Below are positions 36,405-47,371 of a stretch of 64,000 nt of DNA, piece by piece. Under the pieces are notes generated by a model. It saw nothing but the letters and a program-made list of their open reading frames with translations, was not told the origin of the DNA and did no database searches. The stretch's first letter is position 1. Each line of letters begins with the position of its first letter. A program made the position numbers and the translations under genes. The DNA is from Mytilus trossulus (Eukaryota; Mollusca; Bivalvia; Mytilida; Mytilidae), in contig NC_086378.1 of NCBI RefSeq assembly GCF_036588685.1, positions 18,453,578-18,517,577 on the forward strand, read 5' to 3'.

Positions 36405-37388
36405 TAAGGAAAAAAATTGTATAAGAAAAAATATTGAATAATAATTTCCTGTCAATATGCCTATCTACATGCATAGTATGTCCTTATTATCTACAAAATT
36501 TCATGAAATTCTGTTGTGTGGTTTCAGAGGAGTTGAGATGACAAACTGTTGCAGAAGTACATTGAAGCAAATAAGTTCAAAGGGGCGTAACTCCTAGAAA
36601 AAAAAATGAATCAAAATTTCTTGTCTAAATGCACATCTAAGTAGTATGTCCTTATTATCTACAAAGATTCATGAAATTCTGTTGTGGGGTTTGAGAGGAG
36701 TTGCGATGACAAACTGTTGCAGTAGCACGTTAAAGTAAATAAGTTCAAAGGGGCGTAACTTCTAGAAAAAAAATTGAATCGCAATTTCCCGTCGATATGC
36801 ACAACTACATAGTATGTCCTTATTAACTGAAAAGGTTTCGTGAAATTCTGTTTTGTGGTTTGAGAGGAGTTGCGATGACAAACTGTTGCAGTAGTACACT
36901 AAAGTAAATAAGTTCAAAGGGGCGCAACTCCTAGAAAAAAATTTGAATCGCAATTTCCCATCGATATGCACAACTACATAGTATGTCCTTATTATCTGAA
37001 AAGGTTTCATGAAATTCTGTTGAGTGGTATGAGAGGAGTTGCGATGACAAACTGTTGCAGTAGTACACTTAAGTAGATAAGTTCAAAGGGGAGTAACTCC
37101 TAGAAAAAAAATTGAATCGCAATTTCCCGTCGATATGCACAACTATATGGTATGTCCTTATTTACTGAAAAGGTTTCGTGAAATTCTGTTGTGTGGTTTG
37201 AGAGGAGTTGCGATGACAAACTGTTACAGTAGTACACTAAAGTAAATAAGTTCAAAGGGGCGTAACTCCTAGAAAAAAAAATGAATCGCAATTTCCCGTC
37301 AATATGCACAACTACATAGTATGTCCTTATTATCTGAAAAGGTTTCGTGAAATTCTGTTGAGTGGTTTGAGAGGCGTTGCGATGACAA
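36405..37388 (+). repeat. Tandem array with an exact 169-bp period
   Basis: GTTCAAAGGGGCG-type landmarks occur at 36574, 36743, 36912, 37081 and 37250, each 169 bases apart, with a decayed first unit upstream. Units share GAGAGGAGTTGCGATGACAA, ACTGTTGCAGTAGTACAC and ATATGCACAACTACATAGTA. The minus-strand reading frames here are repeat artefacts. Confidence 0.92.
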
Positions 37389-37390
37389 GA

Positions 37391-37427
37391 AACAGGACTG
37401 ACGGACGGACGGACGGACGGACGGGTC

Positions 37428-37466
<39 letters not shown>
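37391..37466 (+). repeat. (GGAC)n and terminal block of the 169-bp repeat element
   Basis: Six GGAC units are followed by GGTCAAAACATTATACCC and the inverted-repeat phrase CCTCCGCAACTCGTTGCGTGG. This ending recurs in other molluscan repeats as I recall, so it may be the 3' end of a dispersed element containing the tandem units. Confidence 0.6.
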
Positions 37467-37470
<4 letters not shown>

Positions 37471-37485
37471 CTTTTACTATTAAAT

Positions 37486-38205
37486 AGTATACAATTACTG
37501 TCTTTTGATTAGGTAAATGTGTGGTTTTATTGACTTTTGAAAAACTGATATTCACTGAGGCCAACGGCCGAAGTGAATATCAGTTTTTCAAAAGTCAATG
37601 AAATCACATATTTACCGAAACAAAAGATAGTTAATGTTTTATTCCATATTCCGAAAGAAATGAATGTAATAGAAAATATTTACCAAAAGCAATTGTAAAT
37701 CAAACGTTTTTTTTACCAAAATTGTACACGAAAAAGCACGCGACGTTTTGCGCGCTGAATATCCTTTTTCCGCAGGTGAATATGCTTATTTATTGAAAAT
37801 CCAATTCATAAAGATAAACCTACTAAAAGTTTATAAATATGGAATAATATACAATTACTGTCTTTTGATGAGGTAAATATGTAGTTTAATTGACTTTTGA
37901 AAAACTGATATTCACTAAGGCCAACGGCCGAAGTGAATATCAGTTTTTCAAAAGTCAATTAAACCACATATTTACCGAAAAAAAAGACAGTAATTGTTTT
38001 ATTCAATATTCTGAGATAAATGTATGTAATGACATTATTTACCCAGAGCAATTGTACATCAAACGTTTTTGTTTACCAAAATTATGCCCGTAAAAGCACG
38101 CGACGTTTTGCGCGGTGAATATCCTTTTTCGCAGGTGAATATGCTTATTTATTCAAAATCCAATTCATATAGAAAAACCTACTAAAATTTTATCAATATG
38201 GAATA
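37486..38205. repeat. Two 360-bp tandem units, each with a ~147-bp near-perfect palindrome
   Basis: The unit at 37486-37845 recurs at 37846-38205 with few differences; equivalent points are 360 bases apart. Each starts with a hairpin (37491-37637 and about 37851-37997). In the first, inner arms of 51 bp pair around the 3-nt loop in GGCC-AAC-GGCC. The second half holds AAAGCACGCGACGTTTTGCG and CGCAGGTGAATATGC. Confidence 0.88.
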
Positions 38206-38524
38206 AACAATAATATTTATGACTTTTTTTTAGGGTTTTGAGTACCAGTAGTTAATCAAGTCTTCTGCATTCCTTCTATGTCGTTTACCACTAAATCTGT
38301 ATTGGTATCAGGACACTATTATATATTTTACTCCCATGTTTTATTTTCATGCTATGCTAATTGTCAGGCGGGTCGTATAACAATCATTTGCAAACTTAGA
38401 TAACAAAAAGGATGATTTTGGCCAAGTTTGGTTCCAATTAACCCAGACGTTACAGAGGAGGAGTTTTTAATAATAGTTCAGCGAAGTGATTAAATAGCTT
38501 AACAGGTGAGCCAATACACTAAAT

Positions 38525-38833
38525 AGGTCCAGAATGTCTCATCAGATCGAAACGTTAGCACAAAACATTTCTCAAATAACAAGCACAGAATATACAGCTC
38601 TAAAAGTTCTTGCATATTTTCAAATTAATTCAAATATCAATTTCAACAACTCATAATCGACTATCGAAGATTTTCCTTTGATGACGTTTGTTGGTAGATT
38701 TGAAAGACGTTTATTGTTTTATTATACAGTTTTTATTTATTGCATAACATTTAAGTGACATTGTGTCACATTCATGTTATTTTGCAGATACTGAATTGAA
38801 ATAACTGTTCAAAGCAAGTTTATTTTTCACTTA
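38525..38833 (+). other. 5' flank of B-box pseudogene A, shared with pseudogene C
   Basis: From TCTCATCAGATCGAAACG onward this matches 52326-52653. That includes AAATAACAAGCACAGAA, ATCGAAGATTTTCCT and a TTATTTTGCAG splice acceptor at about 38787. Conservation of intron-like DNA shows segmental duplication rather than retrocopying. Confidence 0.7.
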
Positions 38834-40470
38834 TGGCAAAGGCAACGGATAATACCATTTACTGTGGACCGTGCGAATCTCAACATTTAACAAGCGTGCT
38901 CAAAATGCAAAGAATACCACAAGGTTTCAAAATCCTCCCGTATGCACAAAACTATAACGATTGAAAATCTAATGACTCTCCCTGATTTTGTTCGCAACAT
39001 ACACCATTTCTGTTCCAGTCATGACAACGTTCTTGAACTGTATTGCAGTGTCCATGAGAAGACCTGTTGTGCAGATTGCGTAAGCTTTGATCATTATGAA
39101 TGTCCTGGTATTACTTTACTGACTTAAGTATTCCAAGGGGTGAAAGAATCAGCATTTTATTATAGCATTGTAAAAAATATCGATCATATAACGGAATTAG
39201 CTACAAAGCTTCAGAAGAATCGTTATAAAAATGCAGTCACACTACAACAGGAGAAAGACAACTTGGTAAAAAAAGTATAATCGAAACTTCAAAAATTGCA
39301 TCACATTTAGACAAATTAGAAAAACATCACTTCGCCGGATAGATTCGACCATGACTAACGAATCCCAACAAATAAATGAGGCTGCTTATTATCTGCAGAA
39401 AAAATTTTTTATACTGAACGAGTATAAAAGACACATTTCTACAATAGTTGGAAATGCTTCTGATGTTCAAGCGTTTTTAGGATTGAAAGAAATAGAAAGG
39501 AATATTGCTAATGAGGATGTAAACCTGATATGCTTTACAGAAGAGGCTGGTATGATGGAGATCAGTGTCAAAATGGAGTTTACTAATGAAATTGATTGAT
39601 TAGAACAAGAATTGATAATGATGGGAAATTTAGAAATCATAAAGGTATCTACAGATATGCCTTTTCCCGGAGTGAAATCACCACTTGCAAAATGCCTGTA
39701 TGATATTCAATCAGGAATAGATCATATAAAACTGAACTATCTTTCTCATTTTCAATTAACTCCCCTTCAATACAGACATTAACATTTCTGGTTGTGTTAT
39801 ACTAGATGATGAGCGAGTCATTCTGGCAAACAAAAACTCAAACAATAGTACAGGAGGATTGCATATTTTTAGAGAAAGTGGAGAATATCTGGAACGATTT
39901 TTTTGCCCATCAAAGCCATCTGGAAGTTCTATCATAAATAGGTCAAGTATTGCTATAGCGCTTTGTGAAGAATACTGCATAAAAGTATATGATTCTGAAA
40001 ATTTCAAAATAAAGCAAAAGCTGTCATGTGGATACTACTTCTGTGGAGTGTCTGTTGAATTGGAATGGTTGGTTTCTGCCGTTCGAGATGATGGTATTTA
40101 TTTCATAAAATGCAGCGATGGAAATATTTTGAAAGTTCTCCCAAGTTATAAAGAACACTTTAGTTATGTTCATATCAAGAGAGGATGTTCCGATGAAACA
40201 AATCATACTGTACATTGTCTTAATAGGGATGGAGAGACGGTATGGAAATTTTCGTCTCATGATATGAAAGGACCGAAAGACATATGCACAGATGCTTTTG
40301 GAAACATATTCGATGCTGCATGTGATTCGCAAGGCTAAATTACCATCTCTTCTGATGGGAAGACTTGCAAAAACTATTGGGAGTCGAAGACGGCCTGAAA
40401 ATCCAAAAGCACTTTACTTCAGTGCAATACCATTGCCATTGTTGATTGATTCGCCAACAGGGATTAGCAT
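38834..40470 (+). pseudogene. B-box/coiled-coil/beta-propeller gene, decayed copy A
   Basis: ATG at 38834 opens the same CGPCESQH zinc-finger start as the intact genes. A deletion of about 38 bases after AACAAGCGT then shifts the frame and removes Cys27, Cys30 and Cys35 of the first B-box. The second B-box (CSSHDN, CSVHEKTCCADC) is readable in another frame until a TAA at 39125-39127. Further stops or shifts interrupt the coiled coil (39280, TGA near 39597) and propeller (near 39760, 40185 and TAA near 40336). The longest surviving propeller piece is 39859-40338. The stop at 39125 is shared with copy C. It is most similar to copy C, then to the intact genes at 45659 and 59870. Confidence 0.9.
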
Positions 40471-40479
40471 TAAAGTACA

Positions 40480-40850
40480 ATCTTTCATATTTTTAAAATA
40501 TTGTGAATACATATTCAGATTGAACTTCAACTTTATTATATACATTCAGATTGAATTTCACAACTTTAACATAAACATTCAGACTGAAATTCACAACTTT
40601 CTTATATAAATTCAGATTGAATTTCTCACCTTTATTATATTCATTAAGATTCACAACTTTCTTTTATAATTTCACAACTTTATGATATACGTTCGGATGG
40701 ATTTTTACAATTTTCTTTTTACATTCAGATTGAATTTTGCATCTTTATCATATACATGCAGTTTCACAACTTTTTTATATATATAAATTTAGATTGAATT
40801 TCACAACTCTGTCAATATGTCCAGATGGAGTTTCACAACTTTCTCATATA
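40480..40850 (+). repeat. Degenerate minisatellite, ATTCAGATTGAATTTCACAA units
   Basis: About ten imperfect units of ACATTCAGATTGAATTTCAC plus AACTTTATTATAT directly follow pseudogene A. The same array follows pseudogene C at 54300-54900 and so belongs to the duplicated segment. Confidence 0.85.
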
Positions 40851-40851
40851 T

Positions 40852-41956
40852 GTTACAGGCATTTTCTAAATTAAGGTATTTTGTAAAATGCCTGAAAACT
40901 TTAGGCAATTTCTAAAATGCCTGCAAGACGTAGTAATTAAACATAATGACAAAATTTTCTAGGCATTTTACAAAATGCCTGAAATTATTTAATAGAATAA
41001 AATGTTAAGAAAAACAATTTAAAGCTTTGAACACCAGAGCAGTTTTATTCATGATAATTGCTGAATTAAAAAAAAGAGCTAAAACAATAAAGAAAACATT
41101 TTACTGACTTATTACAATTTACACAAGTACAGAACTTGACATTTTTTTTAATTTCTCAAAATATTTTGATGACAGAACTGTACACAATATTCAATCGATA
41201 TTTTTCAAATATATTTTTTTGCGTAAAATCTGATTTAGCACTCCGACCACACTTGGAGACATCTGGATCTTCACACTTTTATCTCTTTTACCTTCACTGA
41301 TAAAATACTTAACGTTATGCAACATAAGGTTTGCAATAAGCACTAACGTCACACATGCATATCTTCTTTTTCCAATGTTTTCAAAAAAATCAAAGTATAT
41401 TATCATGATTCGTTTAACTTGCATTTTTTTACTGATAACTTTGAACGGATTGAAGCAGATATGTCCATGACGGGTGATCCCTCTTAATTTTGAGACGCTT
41501 ATACGGTCAATTCACTGTTATTTTTTTTCTTTGTCAATTTCTAGTTCTTCTAGCCAAAGAGACCACGTGAGTTTTTCTCATCACTTGGCAGCTTGTCTTC
41601 GGTCTTCGTCTGTTAACTTTAACAAACATGTTTTCCTATGGAACTTCTAGGTCAAATTTAACCAAACTTGGCCACAATCATCATTAGAGTATCTTGTTTA
41701 AAAAATCTAACCCATTAATCCCCGATTTCCTAACAACATAGCCAACATGGCTATATATGGAATACAGTTTTTGGCTTAATATATCTCTAAATATAATTCA
41801 TTTAGAGCAAATCTGTCATGGGGGTTGACAAGGTCATCAGGTTAAGATATATCAGCCCTGACATTTTCAGACGATCGGACAACCCGTTGTTGGATTGCTG
41901 CCCCTTAATAAGTATTTTATGGAAACCTTGCAGTTTCCGGTTATTTTAAATACTAT

Positions 41957-42024
<68 letters not shown>

Positions 42025-42328
42025 ACGTTAAGAACTCTATGACAGAACAATTAAATTATCCTTCTGCCATTTTTGAAGAATCAATTAATTCTAACGAACC
42101 ATTAGTTATTTTTGGCAAGATATTTTTTGTCTACTTTTGTCATATGCATTTCAATGATATCCTCCTTCTACACATTGCCTAAAACTCAACAGACAATTTG
42201 TGAAATTTTGTCACAAAATTTCAGCCATTTCATAAAAATTACTAGGTATTTTAAGTCTTGGCATTTTCTAAATTGCCTGAAAATTAAGTCATTTTACCAA
42301 ATGCTTAAATTTAGAAAACGCCGGTAAC
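40852..42328. mobile_element. 1.48-kb non-autonomous inverted-repeat element (GTTACAGGCATTTTC family)
   Basis: The left end is GTTACAGGCATTTTCTAAAT. The right end complement is GTTACCGGCGTTTTCTAAAT. Subterminal AAATGCC/GGCATTT motifs repeat on both sides. It matches the interrupted copy at 446-1745 and supplies the empty site for the Harbinger-like insertion there. It contains a (GA)n run. No transposase frame was recognised. Confidence 0.75.
41956..42023 (+). repeat. (GA)n microsatellite
   Basis: About 33 GA dinucleotides with one GAAAGA interruption, inside the inverted-repeat element. The Arg-Glu frame across it is an artefact. Confidence 0.95.
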
Positions 42329-42582
42329 ACATGCATTCATATTGAATTGCGATTACTACTTTATCATATACATTCAAATTCCCCACGATGTGTTCCATAC
42401 TTACATGCATTGCCCAGAAACATTTTTATTACGACGCAGCAGGATTTCTCTCAGTTTTAAAGTCTTTTTGACACATTAAAGACAATTTTTTTCCTTGGGA
42501 TATCTAGAGTCAAAGTTGCATGTTTTGTCTTTACATTTTCCGCTAAAATTCAGACAATGTGTATATATATCTCTTGCATAAC

Positions 42583-42722
42583 CGTAATCAATGGGGTTCA
42601 ATAAAAACACATAAGCATTGTTAAAGTTAACGTAACGTCGTTCTCTTTCAATTGCGACTGCTACAATTGACTCGCTAGTCCCAATATCCCCAGCCCCCTT
42701 GGAAATTCCTGTCTACGGGACT
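42583..42722. mobile_element. Decayed relative of the CCCGTAGCCAGG foldback
   Basis: It shares GGGGTTCAATAAAAACACATAAGC-like order, GCATTGTTAAAGTTAACG and a right end GGAAATTCCTGTCTACGGG with 24642-24782. The left terminus is eroded. Confidence 0.55.
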
Positions 42723-43980
42723 GTCTTGAATTGCCATGTTAAAACTACAATTAAATAAATATAGGTTGTATCAATTATTTCTTAATTATGCAGTGCTAGC
42801 ACTGCTTTCCTTGAAATAAGTTTTTAAATTTAGATATTAATTAAATAATTTTATTGAATTTAAAACAAATATAAATATGGACCAATTCAAGTACACCTTA
42901 TAGGTTGCGCTCGACACCAGTGACTCAGCACGAGTTTCTCTTAATTTAAAGGTTGTTTATGACTTTTTGATATAAACGCTATGACATCGTAGAAAAACAA
43001 GTGAGTAATCTAGTTTTAAAATTTTATTACGAAATCTCTGTATTAAAGTCAATGGATTTACTACAAAAAGTTTGGTTTTATTTGCCACAAAAACTATTTT
43101 CTATAAATACAATAAAAAAAAAAACCAGTGAAATAATAATACTTTGCACGAAGTTTCCCATTGGTATATGTACAAAATGGCCTATCTCTATTATAATTCA
43201 TGATCTTTTCTGTTTTGATAATATAATCTTATTGCAGCTTGAAAGTTTCCTAATTCACATGGCTACAGAAGGGATCATAAACATTATAATCATTTTCGTG
43301 AAAATGTCAGAACTTAATATTCAAAGAGAATTTAAATTTTGAGTTAACATCAATGATTATTTCAATAATCAATTATATATTATATATATATATATATATG
43401 TATGTTTACGCGGTTCCGAAGTTATTGGGGAGTTCTCTTCCTCGTTATGTTTTTTGTTTGTTGGTCCTAGGTTAAATACGTTTATATTACTTCCTTTGTC
43501 AGTTGTTAATCAATGTTATGGCTGACACAGTCATTACCATATGACGTAACCAAGAAGAAGCTGACATGTGCAATAAATAGAGGCAGTCGAATCATGTGAA
43601 TATCAAGAGTCATGGAACAGTTTTAATTACAAGGTATAACTAAAAGTTTTATTCAATTTCTAAACATTTGCTAAATGACGTGATCTTGTTTTCATTCATG
43701 TCATTTATTCCGTCTTCTCCTTTATATATATTTATGTTATAATTGCACCTTAGGTAAGAATCCTGGGTTTTGATTGGTTGATGTTCAGTGTATTTTTCAC
43801 CGATTTATTGTTTTCAAATGAATATCGTTCCTTTTTAACGATGCCGGAGTATTTGCAAAAAGGATATGCCTATTTTACTCTCTCTGCCGTGGTATTTGCC
43901 AAAAAATACTCTATCCGACTGGACGCTTGAAAGGTCACGATTATCAATGCATTTTTAAACATTAACATTCGGTGTAATTA
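42723..43980. other. Non-coding interval with (TA)n
   Basis: AT-rich. It has a (TA)n run at about 43375-43398 and a stretch at 43752-43930 with TTGCAAAAAGGATATGCC and GGTATTTGCCAAAAAATAC, related in wording to the adjacent palindrome. The 113-codon frame at 43001-43342 is in low-complexity AT-rich DNA and is not recognised. Confidence 0.5.
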
Positions 43981-44126
43981 AACAGTTGTAGCATGTTCTT
44001 GAGGGGTATTTGCGAAAAATACCAGTCTTGAGAATGAATTTTACTCGACTTACGGCTCGCGAGATTTAACATTCTCTCGACAGGTATTTTTCGCAAATAC
44101 CCCTCCTTAACATGATATATCTGTTT
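43981..44126. repeat. 146-bp imperfect palindrome
   Basis: Arms at 43981-44048 and 44058-44126 pair through GAGGGGTATTTGCGAAAAAT/ATTTTTCGCAAATACCCCTC. The centre is CTCGACTTACGGCTCGCGAG. It resembles the other GC-centred hairpins at 37491 and 59004 in layout but not in arm sequence. Confidence 0.8.
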
Positions 44127-44299
44127 AAGATAAACATATTGATACTTTGTCAATGATATCACAAGTTGCCACATCTCTGGAGTAGCAACTCTTAAATACT
44201 TTTTTTAACATATATAATAACCTGTATGACTTTATTTCCATAGTTAAAGTTTACTATATGAATGTCATGTAAAATACTGTATATTGTATTAATTATATA

Positions 44300-44371
44300 T
44301 ATTATGTGTATATGCTCCCTGTGGACCTAATTTGGAAAACAAAACTTATCTTATCTTATCTTATCTTATAA
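44300..44371 (+). repeat. Possible retroelement tail with (TTATC)n
   Basis: GCTCCCTGTGGACCTAATTT, then GGAAAACAAAAC, then five TTATC units. Such a phrase followed by a short tandem tail is typical of the 3' end of some LINEs; nothing upstream here encodes a protein. Confidence 0.45.
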
Positions 44372-44430
44372 TAGAAATAAATGAAAAGTGAAATGTTATA
44401 ATATATTTTTATTTACAGTTGATATATACA

Positions 44431-45099
44431 GTCAGGGATACTAATTGCACAAGTTGATTTTATTAACTTGAACAAGTAAAAAAAAATATACACATTATAA
44501 ATAATGTTTGAATAATCTCCCCTTAATTTTCTCAAAAAATTACTTGTATAAGTAAATTTTTCTTACAATCCCACAAAACTTCTCAAGTTTTGAGTTGTAA
44601 AATCATGCCTTTAATGGTTTTTCCCAGGTTTGCTCAAACTTTATCATTAAAGTTCAATGTTTCATCTCATTAATTCATCAAAGAAACTGATTGAGCAAAG
44701 ATCTTATATGACTCTTATATATTTGCGCAAGGCCTTCAAATGTTGCTCCTTTGGGGCTTGTAAATTAGCATTGTTATGAAGATAACAGACAAAAGGGATT
44801 GTCATTATCCGTGAAATTACACTTAAATGATTAGTAATGACATCTGCAAAGGGTACACTAGTTAAAATTCTATTAGAGCAAAGAAATCTTCAGAATTTAA
44901 GAAAAGAAGAAAGGATGTCTTTTTTTACTTACACAAGTAAAACATTCTGAATGTCTAAGGGACATAACTAAACCATTTTTTACCTATACAAATAAATAAA
45001 ATTCACTTGTATAAGTATCCTACAACTGACTTATATGTGTATATTTTTTTTACTTCTTCAAGTTAATAAAATTAACTTGAATAAGTAGTACCCCTGACA
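44431..45099. mobile_element. 669-bp non-autonomous element with ~60-bp terminal inverted repeats
   Basis: The left end GTCAGGGATACTAATT continues to AACTTGAACAAGTAAAAAAA. The right end is its complement with few mismatches, including TTTATTAACTTGA and ATATACACAT. The interior holds several ACTTGTATAAGT-like palindromic motifs. No coding capacity, and no clear target duplication. Confidence 0.75.
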
Positions 45100-45108
45100 T
45101 ATATTTAC

Positions 45109-45260
45109 AACGGCTTCAGTGCAGACGATTTGGTGTCACGATATCTCAGTAGCATGGGTTTGAATCCCGGCGAGAGAAGAACAAAATATTTGCGAAAGCA
45201 AATTTACAGATCTAACATTGTTGGGTTGATGTTTAGACGAGTTGTATATACACAATGTAC
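45109..45260 (+). mobile_element. SINE copy (B-box GGTTTGAATCCC)
   Basis: It starts near GGCTTCAGTGCAGACGATTT and has ATCTCAGTAGCATGGGTTTG with the Pol III B-box (one change from GGTTCGAATCC). The body AATTTGCGAAAGCAAATTT to TGTTTAGACGAGTTGTATA matches 18945-19045. Longer than that copy at the 5' side. Confidence 0.7.
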
Positions 45261-45474
45261 ATAGCCATGTGTCACCATCACTGCTGGTGATCCGATGGAT
45301 AAATCTGTTGAATTATTACTGGCTCTTACGAAGTTATGAATATAATAATTTTCTGTGACGGTATCTTACATTAATTTGTAGGATCCTTTACTATAGATAT
45401 TTTAGCTGATCTGTAAAAATAACATATCCATGCCTTATATATCATGTACTTTAGTACGACGCTAAAATAAAACT

Positions 45475-45500
45475 GCCTAAATTTAGAAAATGCCTGTAAC
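45475..45500 (-). mobile_element. Solo right terminus of the GTTACAGGCATTTTC family
   Basis: GCCTAAATTTAGAAAATGCC followed by TGTAAC is the complement of the left terminus at 40852. Only the end is present. Confidence 0.55.
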
Positions 45501-45615
45501 ATATATAAACAAGTCATTTGAACAAAACCCAAAATAGCTTAAGAATTATAAATATAGAACTAAAAATATTCCTGAATTTAATTTATCAAAATGTCAAAGT
45601 GATTAATTTTTTCAG

Positions 45616-45658
45616 AGTAACAGTTCAGAAGACGATCTAAGCAACTGTGCGTTCAGCG
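45616..45658 (+). other. Probable 5'UTR at the start of the coding exon of intact B-box gene 1
   Basis: TTTTTTCAG at 45607-45615 is a good splice acceptor 43 bases before the ATG, matching the acceptor-plus-short-leader arrangement of the other members. The first non-coding exon is not identified. Confidence 0.5.
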
Positions 45659-47371
45659 ATGACAAACAAATTGGAGAATAACATTTACTGCGGACCATGC
45701 GAGTCGCAACATTTAACTAATATTGCAGAGCTGTGGTGTCCAAATTGTACTGAAGGCTTATGCTCAACCTGTTTGAAGTACCATAACGTTTCAAAATCTA
45801 CTCGTATGCACAAAACTATAACAATTGAAAATTTCACAAGTCTGCCAGATTTTGTACGCGACATAGATTATTCCTGTTCAAACCATTCCAATGTTCTTGA
45901 GCTATACTGCAGTGTGCACGAGGAAATATGTTGTATGAATTGCATTACCGATGATCATCCTGAATGCCCAGGAATTACGTCACTGGCTAAAGTAGTACAG
46001 GGGGTGAAAGAATCTGCATTTTATCATAGCATTGTGAAAAATATTGAAGATCTTACAGAATTTACTTCAAAACTTCAAAAGAATCGAAATGAAAATTCAG
46101 ACAAGCTGCAACAAGAGAAAACCCTCCTCGTTGAAAATGTAAGATCCAAACGTAGAGAAATTGCATCTCATTTAGATAAATTAGAAGAAGATCTCTTGCA
46201 GCAGATAGACTCAACAATGACTCAAGAGTCGCAACAAATAATTGAAGCTGTTTTTAATCTGCAGACAAAAATCGATACACTGGCAGAGTATAAAAGTCAA
46301 ATTTCTTCAATGATTGAAAATGCCACTGAAGTTCAAACGTTTTTAGGATTAAAAGAAATAGACAAGAATATTGTCAAAGAAGAACAAAACATGTCTCGTA
46401 TGGTGGTAGAACCTGGCATGAAAGAAACCAGTGTAAAAATGGAGTTTGCTAATGAAATTGGTGGCCTCGCAGAAGAAATTAAACTGATGGGTAACCTAGA
46501 ACTTTATAAGGTAACAACAGACATGCGTTATGCTGGAACGAAATCACAACTCGCAAAAAGTTTATCAAATATTAAATCAGGAATTGACAAAATTGCACTG
46601 TCCTGCATAAACAAATTTCAAATTCCTTTCAAATTTCAGGCGGAAAACAATATTTGTAGTTGTGCTATATTAGCAGATGGGCGAGTTATTTTGTTAAACA
46701 ACAGCTCAAACGAATTATCAGTTGGTTTACATATCTTTAAAGAGAATGGGGAGTACCAGGAACGAGTTATATGCACATCTAGTCCATTTGGACTTGCAGT
46801 AATGAATAAGTCTGAGATTGCTGTATCTTTTTGTAGAGAAAAATCCATTAAAATATATGATTCAGAATTCACTGTTCAACGCTTGTTGATAGATGGTCAC
46901 TACTTCTGTGGATTATCATGTGAATCGGAATGTTTGATTTCCGCTGTTCGAGATGAAGGTATTTATTTTATAAGCTGTAGTTCTGGGATGATTCTGAAAA
47001 TTCTCCCAACTGATATAAAACATTTAAACTATGTGCATATAAAGGAAGGAAAAACACTTATTTCCGATTATCAAAATAACATTCTACATTGTCGAAGTAG
47101 TGATGGCGAGTTAAAATTGAAATTTTCAGACAATGTTATGAAAGGGCCTAGGAATATATGCACAGACAGTTTTGGAAACATATTTGTTGCCTCCCGGGAT
47201 TCAGCAAGCATACTCTTAATATCTTCAGACGGAAATGATTTCAAAAAAGTTCTTGGAGTTGAAGATGGTGTTCAACGTCCAAAAGCTATATGCTATGATG
47301 TAATGCAATCTGTATTAGTGGTTGCTAGTGGAAATGGACCTGCAAAAAAGTACAAACTTTCCTATATCTAG
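45659..47371 (+). CDS. RING-less double B-box, coiled-coil, NHL-like propeller protein (TRIM-like), intact gene 1
   Basis: Single coding exon of 570 codons plus the stop. The ATG at 45659 aligns with the start of the family; an in-frame GTG 12 bases upstream is not needed. B-box 1: Cys11, 14, 27, 30, 35, 38, His42 and His51 (spacing C-x2-C-x12-C-x2-C-x4-C-x2-C-x3-H-x8-H). B-box 2: Cys73, His76, Cys84, His87, Cys92, Cys95, His100, Cys103. All ligands are present. Residues about 115-260 are heptad-rich coiled coil with many Glu/Lys/Gln. Residues about 310-570 form short beta-rich repeats ending in KGPRNICTDSFGNIFVA and LGVEDG, typical of NHL/six-bladed propellers. There is no RING, so ubiquitin-ligase activity is not expected by itself; scaffolding through coiled-coil dimers and the propeller is inference. 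About 60% similar by eye to the gene at 59870. Confidence 0.92.
   Translation: MTNKLENNIYCGPCESQHLTNIAELWCPNCTEGLCSTCLKYHNVSKSTRMHKTITIENFTSLPDFVRDIDYSCSNHSNVLELYCSVHEEICCMNCITDDHPECPGITSLAKVVQGVKESAFYHSIVKNIEDLTEFTSKLQKNRNENSDKLQQEKTLLVENVRSKRREIASHLDKLEEDLLQQIDSTMTQESQQIIEAVFNLQTKIDTLAEYKSQISSMIENATEVQTFLGLKEIDKNIVKEEQNMSRMVVEPGMKETSVKMEFANEIGGLAEEIKLMGNLELYKVTTDMRYAGTKSQLAKSLSNIKSGIDKIALSCINKFQIPFKFQAENNICSCAILADGRVILLNNSSNELSVGLHIFKENGEYQERVICTSSPFGLAVMNKSEIAVSFCREKSIKIYDSEFTVQRLLIDGHYFCGLSCESECLISAVRDEGIYFISCSSGMILKILPTDIKHLNYVHIKEGKTLISDYQNNILHCRSSDGELKLKFSDNVMKGPRNICTDSFGNIFVASRDSASILLISSDGNDFKKVLGVEDGVQRPKAICYDVMQSVLVVASGNGPAKKYKLSYI

Noticed and set aside
37100..37564. 154-codon minus-strand frame with repeated peptide blocks
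   Set aside because: It lies entirely in the 169-bp tandem array and the following palindrome; its internal repetition follows the DNA period.
36405..38205. CRISPR-like array
   Set aside because: Units are repeated over their full length without unique spacers, and the sequence is eukaryotic.
41895..42182. Frame with a long Arg-Glu repeat
   Set aside because: It is a translation of the (GA)n microsatellite.
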